Assembly: GCA_029962745.1 (NCBI GenBank)
Contig: CM057151.1
Coordinates: 40,124,943 to 40,188,942 of the forward strand
Length of the DNA stretch: 64,000 nucleotides
Origin: Echinometra lucunter
Lineage: Eukaryota; Echinodermata; Echinoidea; Camarodonta; Echinometridae
Direction: 5' to 3'
Part shown: positions 10,331 to 20,714 of the stretch, piece after piece
Layout: each line of letters begins with the position of its first letter
Position numbering within the stretch: position 1 is the stretch's first letter
The notes under the pieces: generated by a model
The model's input: only the letters and a program-made list of their open reading frames with translations
The model's database searches: none
What the model was told of the DNA's origin: nothing
Made by a program: the position numbers and the translations under genes

Positions 10331-11008
10331 GGACGTACGAAATATTGTGTTCCTGAAAGGCAATATTTTATTATTTCAATACCCGCTTCCTCTCTTAGAG
10401 CGACATACAAGGAGGAAGTTGTGATTGTAAAACACCTCCCCAAAAATTTGAAGGAGGAAAATTGGTGGAATTCCCAACCAGACTGTAATATTTTCTGCAT
10501 GTAGGACATAGTTTCAAATTTCAGTAGGTGATCTGTGTTTAGATGTATGGTCTCTCAACATCCCCCCCCAAAAAAAAAAAAAAAAACCCAACAACAACAA
10601 ACAAACAAAAACAAAAACAAAAACAAACAAAACAAAAACCAAACGAAAAAATGTGGTCAATTGGGATCAACAAAATCCCATTTCTTTTTAACATTTGGTA
10701 GGTTTAAAAGTTCTCTGCACTTTTTGTAGAATGCCTTGACAATTCAAATGTCATTCTTGTTCTAAATCTTGAAATTAGGATTGACGCAGTGGAAAAGGAA
10801 TGGTAACTATGACTTTCAGAAATTGAAACCTGAATTATTTTCCTGTCAAGTCTGTTGTGACAGAAACTGTTTATCCGAGGAAATGACAGTGAATTGAGAG
10901 TTAGCTTAGATTCTAAATAGTAGGTACGAAATGTAGTTTGACACTTTTGGATATAAATATCTCAAATATTTAACATAATTATATTGCAGTTAGCGCATAG
11001 CATGACAG
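10331..11008. other. no gene seen
   Basis: AT-rich sequence with a C/A-rich simple tract (about 10561-10640, AAACAAACAAA). A 77-residue ORF at 10271-10504 overlaps the MITE and is not supported. Confidence 0.55.
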
Positions 11009-11010
11009 TA

Positions 11011-11230
11011 CAGTATCCAACAAAAGTGAGTATATCCTTAACTTTTATTACCAAAAATTTAAACAAAATCCTTCAGCTATTACATTATTGTTATGGAAGA
11101 GATAATTCCTATCAATACACCAGTCACAGAATTTCGTTCTTCTCTATCATAGTTGTAATACATTTATGTAAGAATTTACTTTTGAATTTTAACATTTTGT
11201 AAAGGGTGTACTCACTTCTGTTGGATACTG
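11011..11230. mobile_element. Tc1-type MITE with TA target duplication
   Basis: The TIRs CAGTATCCAACAAAAGTGAG and CTCACTTCTGTTGGATACTG are flanked by TA on both sides (11009-11010 and 11231-11232). CAGTATCC-type ends followed by GTGAGTA are characteristic of Tc1-like elements in aquatic animals, and TA is the superfamily's target. The 220-bp body has no transposase and is AT-rich. It is non-autonomous. Confidence 0.75.
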
Positions 11231-11790
11231 TAGGTGCCAAATTCATTGTTTTGTTCGTGTTTTTCACAGTTTTTTTTCAAATACTTTTCTTTAATTAATG
11301 CTTCGAATGTTTTGACAAATTGATTCTTAGTCGTGACAAATACAGCCGATAAACCTCTGGGAATCACTAATGAATTCAGAATAAAATCAGTATTATTCTG
11401 AACGGCAGCTGCTAATTTGGAGAGCACCTCTTGAGACCCGGATTTATCTGTAAAAAAAAACCACACGATTTGTCCCAAATCCCGTCCAAATCGATGGTGC
11501 TCGATCTTCATGGATACAGTGTAGGCCATCTTACACCATGTTTGAATATCTCACAGTAATTTTAAATCTGAAGCTAAATCAAAATGATTTAGTGCACCTG
11601 GACTAACTGCAAATGATGGAAAGAATCGACCAGTATACCTTCCTCCTGGGGTATTTTAAACTTGCCAAAAGCTGTTTCACTTTGGATAGGTGCACTCATT
11701 GACACACATTTCAAGTCGGTCATTTATGGCGGTACAAGGTCACTTTCTCAATATTTCTTCTGTTCCATTTTTCAACGTAACCCCCACTAC
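11231..11790. other. no confirmed gene; unassigned minus-strand ORF
   Basis: A 105-residue minus-strand ORF (11212-11529) begins MAYTVSMKIEHHRFGRD. It has mixed, protein-like composition but no motif I recognise. Its C-terminal end runs into the Tc1-type TIR. It may be chance or a fragment of an older element. Confidence 0.3.
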
Positions 11791-11799
11791 ATTATAGAA

Positions 11800-12745
11800 G
11801 AAGTCAAATCTTTAGCATATTTGGACCTTCGCAACAACTTGCCCTTTCGACAGTATTTCCTCGACAGAGCAAACGTCGTTTTCTTTGTAAAATGTGAAAA
11901 CCTGCTGAATGTTCCTCCAATAAAGTTGGGAACCACTGCCCGGCTTTGCCTATAAAACAACTTGATCAACATTTATTTATCTAACAATCCCTTAATATTG
12001 CCTTTCCACTTCTTTCCCACAGTATGATAACGAATGTCGACAAAGACTCATTCCAAGAGCTCCAGCAGATCTCTTACCTAGATTTAAGTCCCAATCGCAT
12101 CCTTTCATTCGACTTCAGCTCCTTACAACATCGGAAGAACTTGAATAACGTAAATCTTTAAGGCAGCCAACTTACTGAGTTTGGTGTTAGTTTCTTGGCA
12201 TGCTCCAAGATTTCTCTAGGGCGAATAGCAATGAACCTGCAACTTAATCCTGGGTCCTGTGACTGCGATCTGGTCACTGTGGTTCGCTCTTTGATGCACT
12301 TGGTCCTGTTGATGGAACCTATAGTTTGTCGGCATCCCTCATCATGTTCATGGTACTCCAACTGCAGTTTGTTTGAACTAATAGCTTTTGACAGCTTCAC
12401 CTGCGATCTCAGCTGTGTTCTCACCCGCTGAAGATATTGCTATTATATGTTGATGACACCGCAGTTGAAATACCCTGCCCAGTCACCACAAATCTATCCA
12501 GAAAGACCTTGAGTACACCTCGTGTTTCTTCGTGAAGTGGTCATTTACCTCTCATAGGCAACCACTGAGTTTGCCATCAGTCCTACCAAAGGGTGTTTTG
12601 GTTCTTCCCCACAATGCTCTCTCCATTGAGCATGTGAGTCCGAGCGTGAACCTCGGACCTTTTACATGTGGGAGTGAGAATTTTGCTGGTCAGACAAAGT
12701 TCATGGCGAACTTGCTCTTTGAGGAAAACCCAGAGAAGGGTCAGA
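11800..12745 (+). pseudogene. LRR-Ig receptor-like pseudogene
   Basis: The pieces of a leucine-rich-repeat plus immunoglobulin protein lie in the correct order. (1) An LRR N-cap-like segment with a Cys and NLLNVPPIKLGTT (11893-11935). (2) After a stop and extra sequence, two LRRs: ITNVDKDSFQELQQISYLDL, then SPNRILSFDFSSLQ, ending in a stop after NLNNVNL (12026-12161). (3) An LRR C-cap with NPGSCDCDLVTVVRSL, later VCRHPSS and FDSFTCDLSC (12247-12418), frameshifted inside. (4) An Ig domain split by frameshift: AVEIPCPVTTNLSRKTL near 12465-12510, then LGPFTCGSENFAGQTKFMAN (12652-12711). No intron is evident. LRR-Ig proteins are membrane or secreted recognition molecules; no signal peptide or membrane segment survives here. 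Multiple stops and frameshifts make it non-functional. The LRR block is much shorter than usual, which implies an internal deletion. Confidence 0.6.
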
Positions 12746-13300
12746 ACCAGGGATCCAGCTCCAGGGCCAATACGTCCATACACTTAGCCAAGAATCAGAA
12801 GGGAACCTTTCGTGTGTCTTAACTGGTTTCAACTGGTCACAACTGGTTCATATTGGTATCCAGGTATCCAGTTGGTGTATCGGTTACACCAAATATTATA
12901 TCTGCATCAGTTATGGTCTGTAAAACCCTTTTCTGCAAATTACTAGATTTAGATTTCGACATGATTAGGGGCATGTGCCTTTTGGCCATTGATGAACTCC
13001 TGCAGATATTACGACATAATTTCTGAGTGCAACTTGAACTTAGGAACAAAAAGTTGAGAATATCAGATTGCATAGGCCTTGATCAAGAGGAAATCAGTGG
13101 GTACGTTATTACTGGGATGAACTGCTCACTGGATAGAAGATGTATCCTGAAACCGCCAGGGATTCTTTCGAATTTCGGAAACAGGAATTTTTGGGTAGTT
13201 CAGTACTACATGCTTTACCGAGAGACAATAATTATTCCAGTTTTAAGAAAACGGCTCTGGCTCCTTTAGTAGGAGCAAAAACTTATTTCCCAAATAATTA
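12746..13300. other. no gene seen; short AACTGGT repeats
   Basis: AACTGGT occurs three times within 12821-12850, followed by TATCCAGGTATCCAG. Otherwise the sequence is plain. The 80-residue ORF at 13027-13269 has no recognisable feature. Confidence 0.5.
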
Positions 13301-14544
13301 AAAAAAAAAAAAAAAGTCAACCAACTGTGGTATAAGGATATAAGATGACCATAATCAAATCAATTGACTGGCTTATACACATTTCGATTTAATATATCAT
13401 CTGAATATATACTATGCAGAGTATGTTAAGGATTTTTTTTATGCAGAGAAGGAAGAACGTTTAAGAGGGAGGAGCAAAGGGACGCATTCCAGATACCTTT
13501 GTATCAAAAGGTCGAAGGCAGGCAGACACCAAAAATATCTCTGTCAGTGTCTGTCGTGGGTTTCAAAATAGCTCTTGAACTTGACATCGCCACCCGACAC
13601 CTTCCCATGTTTTGGTAATTGCTGACATTCCGAAATTCCTTCGTGATTACGTTCCTAATTACAGAATATTTGGCGCGTTGTGTTACTCGAGAGACCCTGG
13701 AACCGGCAAGAGCACCCACCATGCCCACGCACAAGTTTGTAAACATCACATGCATGCCCCTCGATCTTTTGCACTCCTGAGAGAAATTAAGGATATTAAC
13801 AAAGAAGACAAAAAAAAACGATTGGAGTCAAAATGTGACACGAACATTAAAAACAAATAAGCACTAGGGAACGGTTATTTAACCCACAGTACCTCAATGT
13901 CTCCTTTTATACAGCTTTTTATTATCATACTTTGATTCAGAGTGCCGTCACCTGCACGTTATACATGAGAAGAAAGAATTAAAATCACCAAAAAATTAGA
14001 GTCCTTTTCAAATGCAGTTAATTGTGCCGTTCATGATTAAGAACGATTTAATTGTTGAAATATTTCTAACTACTATTTTCATGTACACTGAGTGTCATTT
14101 TAGGTTGAATACCTCAACTTCCATACATACTATACATTTTCATATTTTTAAATGTGTAGAAGTGGGGAAAAATGAGAAGAATCGATGCCAAAGTGAGGAG
14201 GAATTTTTTTTATTTAAGCCTCAAGAATACTGTTAACTGTTTTTAAAAAGGAGACTTTTATATTAATACTGCAAAAACAAAAGACAGAGGGCACTGTATT
14301 GCAACTTACATTGTATACAGGACATACCGGACATTATACTCGCGAAGCCTTTATATTTTTATGAAATTTTCAGTAAAAGTTATTTTAATGTTCTCCTGTT
14401 GGCTTTGGGGCTGAAAGAATATTCGAAAAGAATTTGATTTTAGAAAGGTGCTGAGTTATACTAGTATTATACATGCATTCAAGGAAAAGTTAGGACATTG
14501 AGAATTATGTTATTTTTTCTTCTTGTTTTTTGTCGAAGAATAAT
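13301..14544. other. no gene seen
   Basis: AT-rich sequence with a poly-A run at 13299-13315. Small ORFs on both strands overlap each other and lack domains. Confidence 0.55.
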
Positions 14545-14548
14545 TTAA

Positions 14549-14957
14549 CCCATTCGTGACAGAGGTCCACATTTTGTGGTTTGTCCTAATATCTTTTGAT
14601 GCAAAGCCCTAAAAATCATACCAAATGCATGAAGCAGAAAGAGCAAAAAATTCTACACAAACTGTGCCCATTTTGGTTGCGTCAATATTCGTTGTTTGAT
14701 GCTGAAAATCTTTTAAAGGAAAATAAGCATTAAAATCCTTAAATTGGCAATGTGATAGAAAGTTTAAAATCACCGTTTTCCCCTGCAAATTGGCAACTTT
14801 TCGACTTCTCATCATAATTTCTGTCAATCTATATTCATTTCAGATACATGACGTTTTATAAGAAAAATGTAGCAATAAAATAGAAATGTTGATGTTGCCA
14901 ATTTGAAGAATAAAAGCTGATCAAATTAGGCTTTAAATAATTCCTGTCACGAATGGG
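14549..14957. mobile_element. piggyBac-type MITE, copy 1
   Basis: The ends CCCATTCGTGACAG and CTGTCACGAATGGG form a perfect 14-bp TIR. They are flanked by TTAA on each side (14545-14548 and 14958-14961). A TTAA target and TIRs starting CCC are hallmarks of piggyBac. The 409-bp interior is AT-rich with AAATTGGCAA and TTGCCAATTT subterminal inverted motifs and no transposase. A second copy lies at 57639-58046. Confidence 0.85.
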
Positions 14958-14961
14958 TTAA

Positions 14962-15495
14962 CAGCGTTTTGAAGAATCTACCCATCAACGACATATATAA
15001 AGATAATATTGGTTCTTGTCACTGTGTGCCAATTTTGTTTCACCTTCGTGCAAAGTGATTAAACGTAGCTAAAAAGTGTTACCAAACGCCTTTAGCCTGT
15101 TTTCAAACATATCATATTCATGGCGCATGTCTCGGAGAGTTTGTGCTGACTCTCAAAAAGAGTTTTCCGGCAACATAAAATCGTTCGTCATATCAAATGA
15201 TTTGATACTTGTCACTCAGAGAAACTACTTGTTTCAAAACTTGTTTCGAAACGTTGACTTAAAATGACAGCTCGACATATCCACTTCCCTGGCAATTTCT
15301 TTCGCAAAAAAATGTCCTGGAGACAGTTTCTGGTACGACTGGCGGGCGTAGGGCACGAGGTCGTCAACGAATGACTTACCTTTCTTGGCTTGGAAATGTC
15401 ACTGACACAAATATTATTCGATACTGCCAGACAAGAGAAAAGAGCACATTCTGATACGCAACGTCAGGTTCTGACGAGCCACTTTAATGAATGGA
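14962..15495. other. no gene seen
   Basis: Mixed-composition sequence without a supported ORF. Confidence 0.5.
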
Positions 15496-15499
15496 GTAT

Positions 15500-15562
15500 G
15501 TATTAATTGATTGATTGAAATTCACCTTTATTTCCTTCTGAGACAATAACGTAATATACATA
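15500..15562 (-). mobile_element. possible retroposon 3' tail
   Basis: On the minus strand this reads AGAAGGAAATAAAGGTGAAT, then TTCAATCAATCAATTAA. A polyadenylation-like AATAAA followed by a TCAA-type tail resembles the 3' end of non-LTR retroposons. No reading frame remains. Confidence 0.3.
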
Positions 15563-16515
15563 ATTCCAATATATATGATACAAAGAAGGTGGCGAACACC
15601 TGAAAAGGGGAGCTTGTTTTGGGACGCCGAAGACATGATCACATGCAGTACAAATAAAAGCATATAATGTACGAACATCATTAGACATGTTAACGTTATC
15701 GGAGTGATGGTAAAATGGAATAGAGTACACAGAAAAGGGAAAGGATGGTATTTGCATCATTGAATTTTACCGAATAACAAACAAAATCATCGTAAGTTCG
15801 TAATTTTGTAAAAGTAACAGAGCATAGCAAGATATTGAGTTGGTTGGACTTAAAACTACTTATAGCAAATACATACAAGGCAGCGTACATCTCAATTTTT
15901 GTCCAGGTATACGAGAGGGGAAGAAATGAATGGACTAGCAGTTAGCTAAATTTTTTCACTCACATAAATGGAAAATTCGTATAATTTATGAGGAGATTAA
16001 ACATAATGACAATGTAGATAACGCAAAAATAATTTTAACACATTCTTCAAAGTAGCTAGCTCAAGACAATGGAAAGTAGAAGTAGCTCAAAGACATCTCG
16101 GGAAGAGAATCAGTAATTGGGGAAAACTTGACATGTCAGTGCAGTTATGCTTGACCTGGATAATTTAGTGCAGTGCAAGAATGTGAAAGAATAAAATAGT
16201 CCCTTTGACATTTTTGTTTCCTTAATTCAGTGAAAGGAGAGTTGTTTTATTCGTTTTATGTATGTGTTAAGAATCTTTACATGATGGTATAAATATACAT
16301 AGAATAGAGTCATAGACTTGGTAATGGTAGGTTGGTTTAGGGTTCAGGTTCAAAGAAAAAAAGAAGACATAATCAAATGTATGTTCTTTGGGAATAAAGT
16401 GCCTTTTGCGGCTTTAGAGATCAAAGTCTAAAATTTAATATAACCGTAGCTGCAAAATGAAGTTATTTAGGACATTAATCTTAGGGCCATATCCAACGAA
16501 TTTTTCTTTGGCATT
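15563..16515. other. no gene seen
   Basis: AT-rich sequence. Overlapping minus-strand ORFs of 64-85 residues (15484-15890) show no domain. Confidence 0.55.
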
Positions 16516-16521
16516 ACCATG

Positions 16522-16917
16522 TACACTTTAGAAAAAAGGAGTAATTCTGCTCCCCAAATGCTACAACAGCGACACCTTTTGCGGTGCAATCTTGCACCCT
16601 ACATGACAAAGGTGCAAATATGCACCCTTTTTGTACTTGTTTGCGCCCGAATATGCCCATCTGCACCCTAAAAGGTGCAGTTATCATGGTTATGCATCTT
16701 AAAGGGTGCAGACAGTTTTGCATCCACAAGGGTGCAAATTTGCACCTTCCCTGAAGTGCAAAACTCTGCACCCCGAAGCGTGCAAAATGTAGCTCACTGT
16801 GCCCTTTGCACGCTTAATGGTGCATAATGATTCTTTAGGTGCAAAGTTGCACCCTTAAAGGAGTTCCTAATGTATCATTCGAAGGGTGCAAAAATGAACC
16901 TTTTTTCTAAGTGCGTA
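16522..16917 (+). mobile_element. GGTGCA-palindrome MITE, copy 3 (complete)
   Basis: This is the complete reference copy: 396 bp from TACACTTTAGAAAAAAGG to CCTTTTTTCTAAGTGCGTA. The ends form an inverted repeat and carry terminal TA. The interior is made of successive TGCACC and GGTGCA blocks, so a single strand would fold into a chain of small hairpins. There is no coding potential. Confidence 0.75.
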
Positions 16918-17580
16918 CTACCTTTGGCTACTTGACTATAATGAAACAAGGTTGGGATTCAAAATTTGGGCCTGTATTGGCACCGGGTAATAAAAGTAAT
17001 ATGATGATATAAAAGTAAAATACTTATGTTCACCTCGTCGACTGTTCCGAATTCTAACCCTTAAAGAAAATCTCAGGTTCCTTAGAAAAATGTGATTCTT
17101 TTTACTCACTTTTCCTAGATCTGTCGCATTTTGCAGTTAGGTGTAACCTGTATATTCATGCATGCATACAGAAAAAACATACAGGGTTGCTTTATTCTTA
17201 ATTTTCTATGCATTTGTTTTTGTCTAGTCAAGGCATCTTTAGCCCTGCTTTCGACAAAAGGTTAAAATCGGTCTTCCAATAGCCAGGTGGAATTCCGAGA
17301 ATGATAATAAAATCTGAAATTAATATTATCCAAATATGAAGAATGCATACTGCTTGCCGCCCACACCATCCCCCGCCCCCTCTTCCCCCAAGGGAAATGA
17401 AAAAAAATGTTTAATGAAACAGAAAGATTCCGTAATATTGTCCAACCCTTTAAAAGAAAACATCCATTAAAGTAGCATCTCTTTTTCGAAATCGCATCGC
17501 TTTTCTGAAATCGCGTCACGGAGCGAAGTTGATCGCTTTCTCACCTTCAGGATTAAGTCCGTTAAAGAGAAGAAATCATC
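16918..17580. other. no gene seen
   Basis: AT-rich sequence. A minus-strand ORF at 17262-17519 has no recognisable feature. Confidence 0.55.
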
Positions 17581-17585
17581 TCCCT

Positions 17586-17592
17586 CCCTCTT

Positions 17593-17642
<50 letters not shown>
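17586..17642. repeat. (CT)n microsatellite
   Basis: A long pure CT run. The Arg/Glu-rich minus-strand ORF across it is an artefact. Confidence 0.95.
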
Positions 17643-17643
<1 letters not shown>

Positions 17644-17964
17644 TTCTGGAAACCTTGGCCTTGCCTCAGACTCCTTTTTTATTTCTGCTATGTCAACCGA
17701 TACATGAGCTAATTGAAAATTCTTGGGGGCATAATCCCGCATCAGTGACTCGGCATGGGAGAACGTTTTCATGATGGCTGTCTGAACAATCCAGCCAGCA
17801 GTATTCGATTTCTTCCCGTGAAATCACCATCGAACATGCCATTTTAAGTGTGAGTTGACTGCTAACAATTTTATCAGTTAAGTGTTATTCGGCTTCTTCA
17901 GTTCATCATCCACTAGACTACATTTTGAGCTTAGAATATTTCTCTCGGATTGTTGAATATTATG
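17643..17964. other. no gene seen
   Basis: Plain sequence between the CT run and the nested transposons. Confidence 0.55.
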
Positions 17965-18091
17965 TACAGTTGCATGCAAAATTATTCAACCCCCCTCGCA
18001 TTTTGGACATTCTGGCAAAATGAGTAACATTACAACTGCAGACTATTACTACATCATTCAAGTGGTGAACAATTGAATACCAGAGCAAAAG

Positions 18092-18710
18092 CAGTGGCGG
18101 CACCACTCAGAAGCTTTGCCCCCCAGTTGCCCCCCCCCCAGAAATTTTGAGGACTGAAAAGAAAAATTATACAGTAATTTGTAAATAAGTAGATGTTGTC
18201 ATAAGCATCATATTCAAGCTGTGAAGTGCTCTAAAATACCATTTTCTGCTCTTCAAAACTTCGATTGAAAAAAAAAAAGTGGTTATTTTTGGCTCGCTCA
18301 CTTCGCTCGCTCGTCATATTTTTAAATTTCTTCTCTAAAATGCGATTAAAAACAAGAAAAGTAGCCATTTTGGGCTCGCTCGCTTCGCTCGCTCGTCATA
18401 TTCCAGAATATTTATTCGAAAATGCAATTAAAAACCAAAAAAGCGGTTATTTTTTGTTTGCTCGCTTTGCTCGCTCGCAATATTGATATTAAAATGTGTG
18501 TAAGAGGAAAAAAAAAATCCAAAAATTCAATTATCCCCCCCCCCACTCCTCAAAGTGGATTTACGCCGGCGACTAAAACTCGTGCTTCACGCTCGATTTT
18601 TCCATACACGCAAAAAAAAATTGACTGCCCTGCCCCCCCCCCCAACATTTTCTTTTGCCCTCCATTTGCCCCCCCCCCTCTCCACTTTAACAATCCTGGT
18701 GCCGCCACTG
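18092..18710. mobile_element. hAT-like non-autonomous element nested in Tc1-type element
   Basis: A perfect 14-bp TIR, CAGTGGCGGCACCA and TGGTGCCGCCACTG, has near-identical flanks (AGCAAAAG at 18084-18091 and AGGCAAAAG at 18711-18719). That is an 8-bp target-site duplication with one extra base. CAGTGGCG ends and 8-bp duplications fit hAT. The interior has poly-C runs near both ends and three tandem units of about 76 bp. There is no ORF. Confidence 0.7.
18270..18490 (+). repeat. three tandem units of about 76 bp with GCTCGCTTCGCTCGCTCG
   Basis: Three successive units carry GGTTATTTTTGGCTCGCTC or a variant, CGCTCGCTCGTCATATT and AATGCRATTAAAAA. They start near 18283, 18367 and 18449. They account for the repetitive 73-residue ORF here. 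Confidence 0.75.
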
Positions 18711-18929
18711 AGGCAAAAGTCAAGATTTAATTCATAGTCCATCCAAAATTGTAAATTTCACACAAAAAGCAGGTTTTGCCAGAATGTCCAAAATGCGAGG
18801 GGGTGGAATAATTTTGCATGTACCTATATATATATAAAGAAATTGAATGAGAGAATGATAATTGCGTAGCTCACTCAATGTCCTCCAGAGCTGTCATCCA
18901 TTCTTTAATCAAAGGTTGAACAAATGCCT

Positions 18930-19001
18930 GCGCCGAAAAAGGAATCCGGGTCACTGACTTGGAACTTCAATGCCTTAACCACTAGACCACAGAGGCGGGC
19001 C
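18930..19001 (-). pseudogene. tRNA-Gly-like pseudogene (left arm)
   Basis: Read on the minus strand it is the partner of the unit at 19155-19226: GCCTCTGTGGTCTAGTGG, AAGGCATTGAAGTTCCAAGTCAG, CCGGATTCC. The T-arm is broken (CCGGATTCCTTTTTCGG) and the anticodon stem is mismatched, so it is not functional. Confidence 0.6.
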
Positions 19002-19154
19002 AGCAGTTAGGCGTGACCGAATCCAACTGACCGATCGACAAATTCCCAACCTTTATCATTCTTTGTTTGGTGTCGATAAGTTAATGAGCATTATTGAGTT
19101 GGATCCGAGCTTCAAGCCTGGATACATGCATAAGTTACGCCTAACTGCTGGCCC

Positions 19155-19226
19155 GCCTCTGTGGTCTAGTGGTTAAGGCATTGGCGTTCCAAGCCAGTAA
19201 CCCGGGTTCGATTCCCGGCGGAGGCA
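19155..19226 (+). tRNA. tRNA-Gly(TCC)-like, cloverleaf intact
   Basis: A 7-bp acceptor pairs GCCTCTG with CGGAGGC (one T-G pair). The A-box is TGGTCTAGTGG. The anticodon stem TTGGC/GCCAG closes the loop GTTCCAA, giving anticodon TCC. The T-arm CCGGG-TTCGATT-CCCGG is perfect. The fold is therefore complete. Its position in an inverted repeat with a decayed twin suggests it may be a SINE head or recent pseudogene rather than a working gene. No T-run terminator follows at once, though TTTTTT comes after GGCA. Confidence 0.5.
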
Positions 19227-19325
19227 TTTTTTCAACCTTTGATTAAAAAATGGATGACAGCTCGGGGGGGGGGGGGGACATTGAGTGAGCTACGCAACCA
19301 TTATTCTCTCATTTAATTTCGTTCG

Positions 19326-19798
19326 GGGTTTATCATTTATAAGGGAGTTGCCAAATTGTTTGCATTTGTCCATATATATTTTCAATATATACTATGAAAT
19401 CATACAAATTTCAATGAATTAAGTCAAGAATGCTTAAATATCTTGCTTTAAAATAGTATCAATTTAGATAGAATGATCGACTTCTTACTATAATATTGAT
19501 TAGGGTGAGGAGTGACTGCTGAGAAGGCAAACACATGCCTGTGAGTAAACAGCCGGTGGATCGACGGCTTTATGTCCTCTTCGAGGGACTTGGAAATCTA
19601 TGATAAATGCCTAAAACCAAAAGACAGTAGCCATAGGAGGAAATCTTCGGGCGGGGGATTCGTTTTCCCTCCAACTGATCGGGGACCGCCCCCCCCCCCT
19701 CCCCCCACCGAATGAAGCACACAAAAACCTTTGGGGGGTTCTTTGCTTGTCTTTTTTTTTTATTGTTGGTGGTGTTATTTATCACTTTTTCTATTACC
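19326..19798. other. no gene seen; poly-C tract
   Basis: AT-rich, then a short C-rich stretch (19687-19709) immediately before the TAG/CAG repeat. Confidence 0.6.
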
Positions 19799-20122
19799 AT
19801 TAGTAGAAGTAGTAGCAGTAGTAGTAGTAGCAGCGGCAGTAGCAGTAGCAGCAGTAGCAGTAGCAGTAGCAGTAGCAGTAGCAGTAGCAGTAGCAGTAGC
19901 AGTAGCAGTAGTAGTAGCAGTAGTAGTAGTAGTAGTAGTAGTAGCAGCAGCAGCAGTAGTAGTAGCAGCAGCAGTAGTAGTAGCAGCAGCAGCAGTAGTA
20001 GCAGTAGCAGTAGCAGTAGCAGTAGCAGTAGCAGCAGCAGTAGCAGCAGCAGTAGCAGTAGCAGTAGCAGTAGCAGCAGCAGTAGCAGTAGTAGCAGTAG
20101 TAGCAGCAGCAGTAGCAGTGGC

Positions 20123-20175
<53 letters not shown>

Positions 20176-20183
20176 CAGTAGCA

Positions 20184-20216
<33 letters not shown>

Positions 20217-20367
20217 GCAGCAGTAGCAGCAGTAGCAGCAGTAGTAGTAGTAGTAGTAGCAGCAGTAGTAGTAGCAGCAGTAGTAGCAGTAGTAGTAGCA
20301 GTAGTAGTAGCAGTAGTAGCAGTAGTAGTAGTAGCAGTAGTAGTGGTAGCAGTAGTAGTGGTAGTAT
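19799..20367 (+). repeat. (TAG/CAG)n trinucleotide microsatellite, about 570 bp
   Basis: AGT, AGC and a few AGA/GGT triplets run without frame break. They give poly-Ser, poly-Val/Ala and poly-Tyr/Cys ORFs of 223-253 residues on the two strands, none of which is a gene. The same triplet repeat flanks copy B at 27478-27514 and 34033-34099. Confidence 0.98.
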
Positions 20368-20455
20368 TCTATCGTTTTATACCCACTTCGAACCGCTATC
20401 ACACCTCTTCTTATGGTTGTTATGTTCTTGGGCTCAGCAGGGAGGTGGAACCACC

Positions 20456-20601
20456 CAGGGGAGCGTTTCATGAAGAGTTTTGTCGGTGAAAATCACCGAC
20501 AAATGTTATTATAAGCTACTGAAAATCCTCGCATTTGATTGGCTGAAAGCAAATTAGTCAGTGAAAATCACCGACAAAACTCTTCATGAAACGCTCCCCT
20601 G
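20456..20601 (-). mobile_element. CAGGGGAGCGTTTCATGAA MITE, copy 2 (complete hairpin)
   Basis: The complete 146-bp element has TIRs CAGGGGAGCGTTTCATGAA and TTCATGAAACGCTCCCCTG. Inside these lies a second inverted motif, TTTTGTCGGTGAAAATCACC, present at both ends, and the core GAAAATCCTCGCATTTGATT. No target-site duplication is obvious. Confidence 0.8.
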
Positions 20602-20714
20602 TCTCTCATCATTATCCACAGTGTTTTCTAACGCATTTGGCTCTTCTTCATCTTCTTCTTCTCCAAAGATTTCCTTTTGCTATCGATACGACGTTTCCTG
20701 CGAGGGACCTAATT

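Larger units (their letters stand above)
17967..18824. mobile_element. Tc1-type non-autonomous element (host of nested hAT-like element)
   Basis: The left end has CAGTTGCATGCAAAATTATT and then CAACCCCCCTCGCATTTTGG, ACATTCTGGC. The same sequence returns inverted at 18773-18824. GCATGCAAAATTATTC-type ends are typical of Tc1-like elements, and a TA precedes the left end (17965-17966). The interior is occupied by the inserted element at 18092-18710. No transposase is seen. Confidence 0.65.
18838..19325. repeat. inverted repeat carrying two tRNA-like units
   Basis: The left arm (18838-19042, minus) and right arm (19068-19322, plus) share the block GCCTAACTGCTGGCCCGCCTC, a tRNA-like unit, TTCAACCTTTGATTAA, ATGGATGACAGCTC and GACATTGAGTGAGCTACGCAA, ending near ATTTAATTTC. 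A short spacer separates them. The arms have diverged: the right arm has a poly-G insertion at 19263-19277. Confidence 0.8.

Noticed and set aside
19712..20489. Poly-Ser, poly-Val/Ala and poly-Tyr/Cys ORFs of more than 220 residues
   Set aside because: All three are translations of the TAG/CAG microsatellite in different frames and strands.
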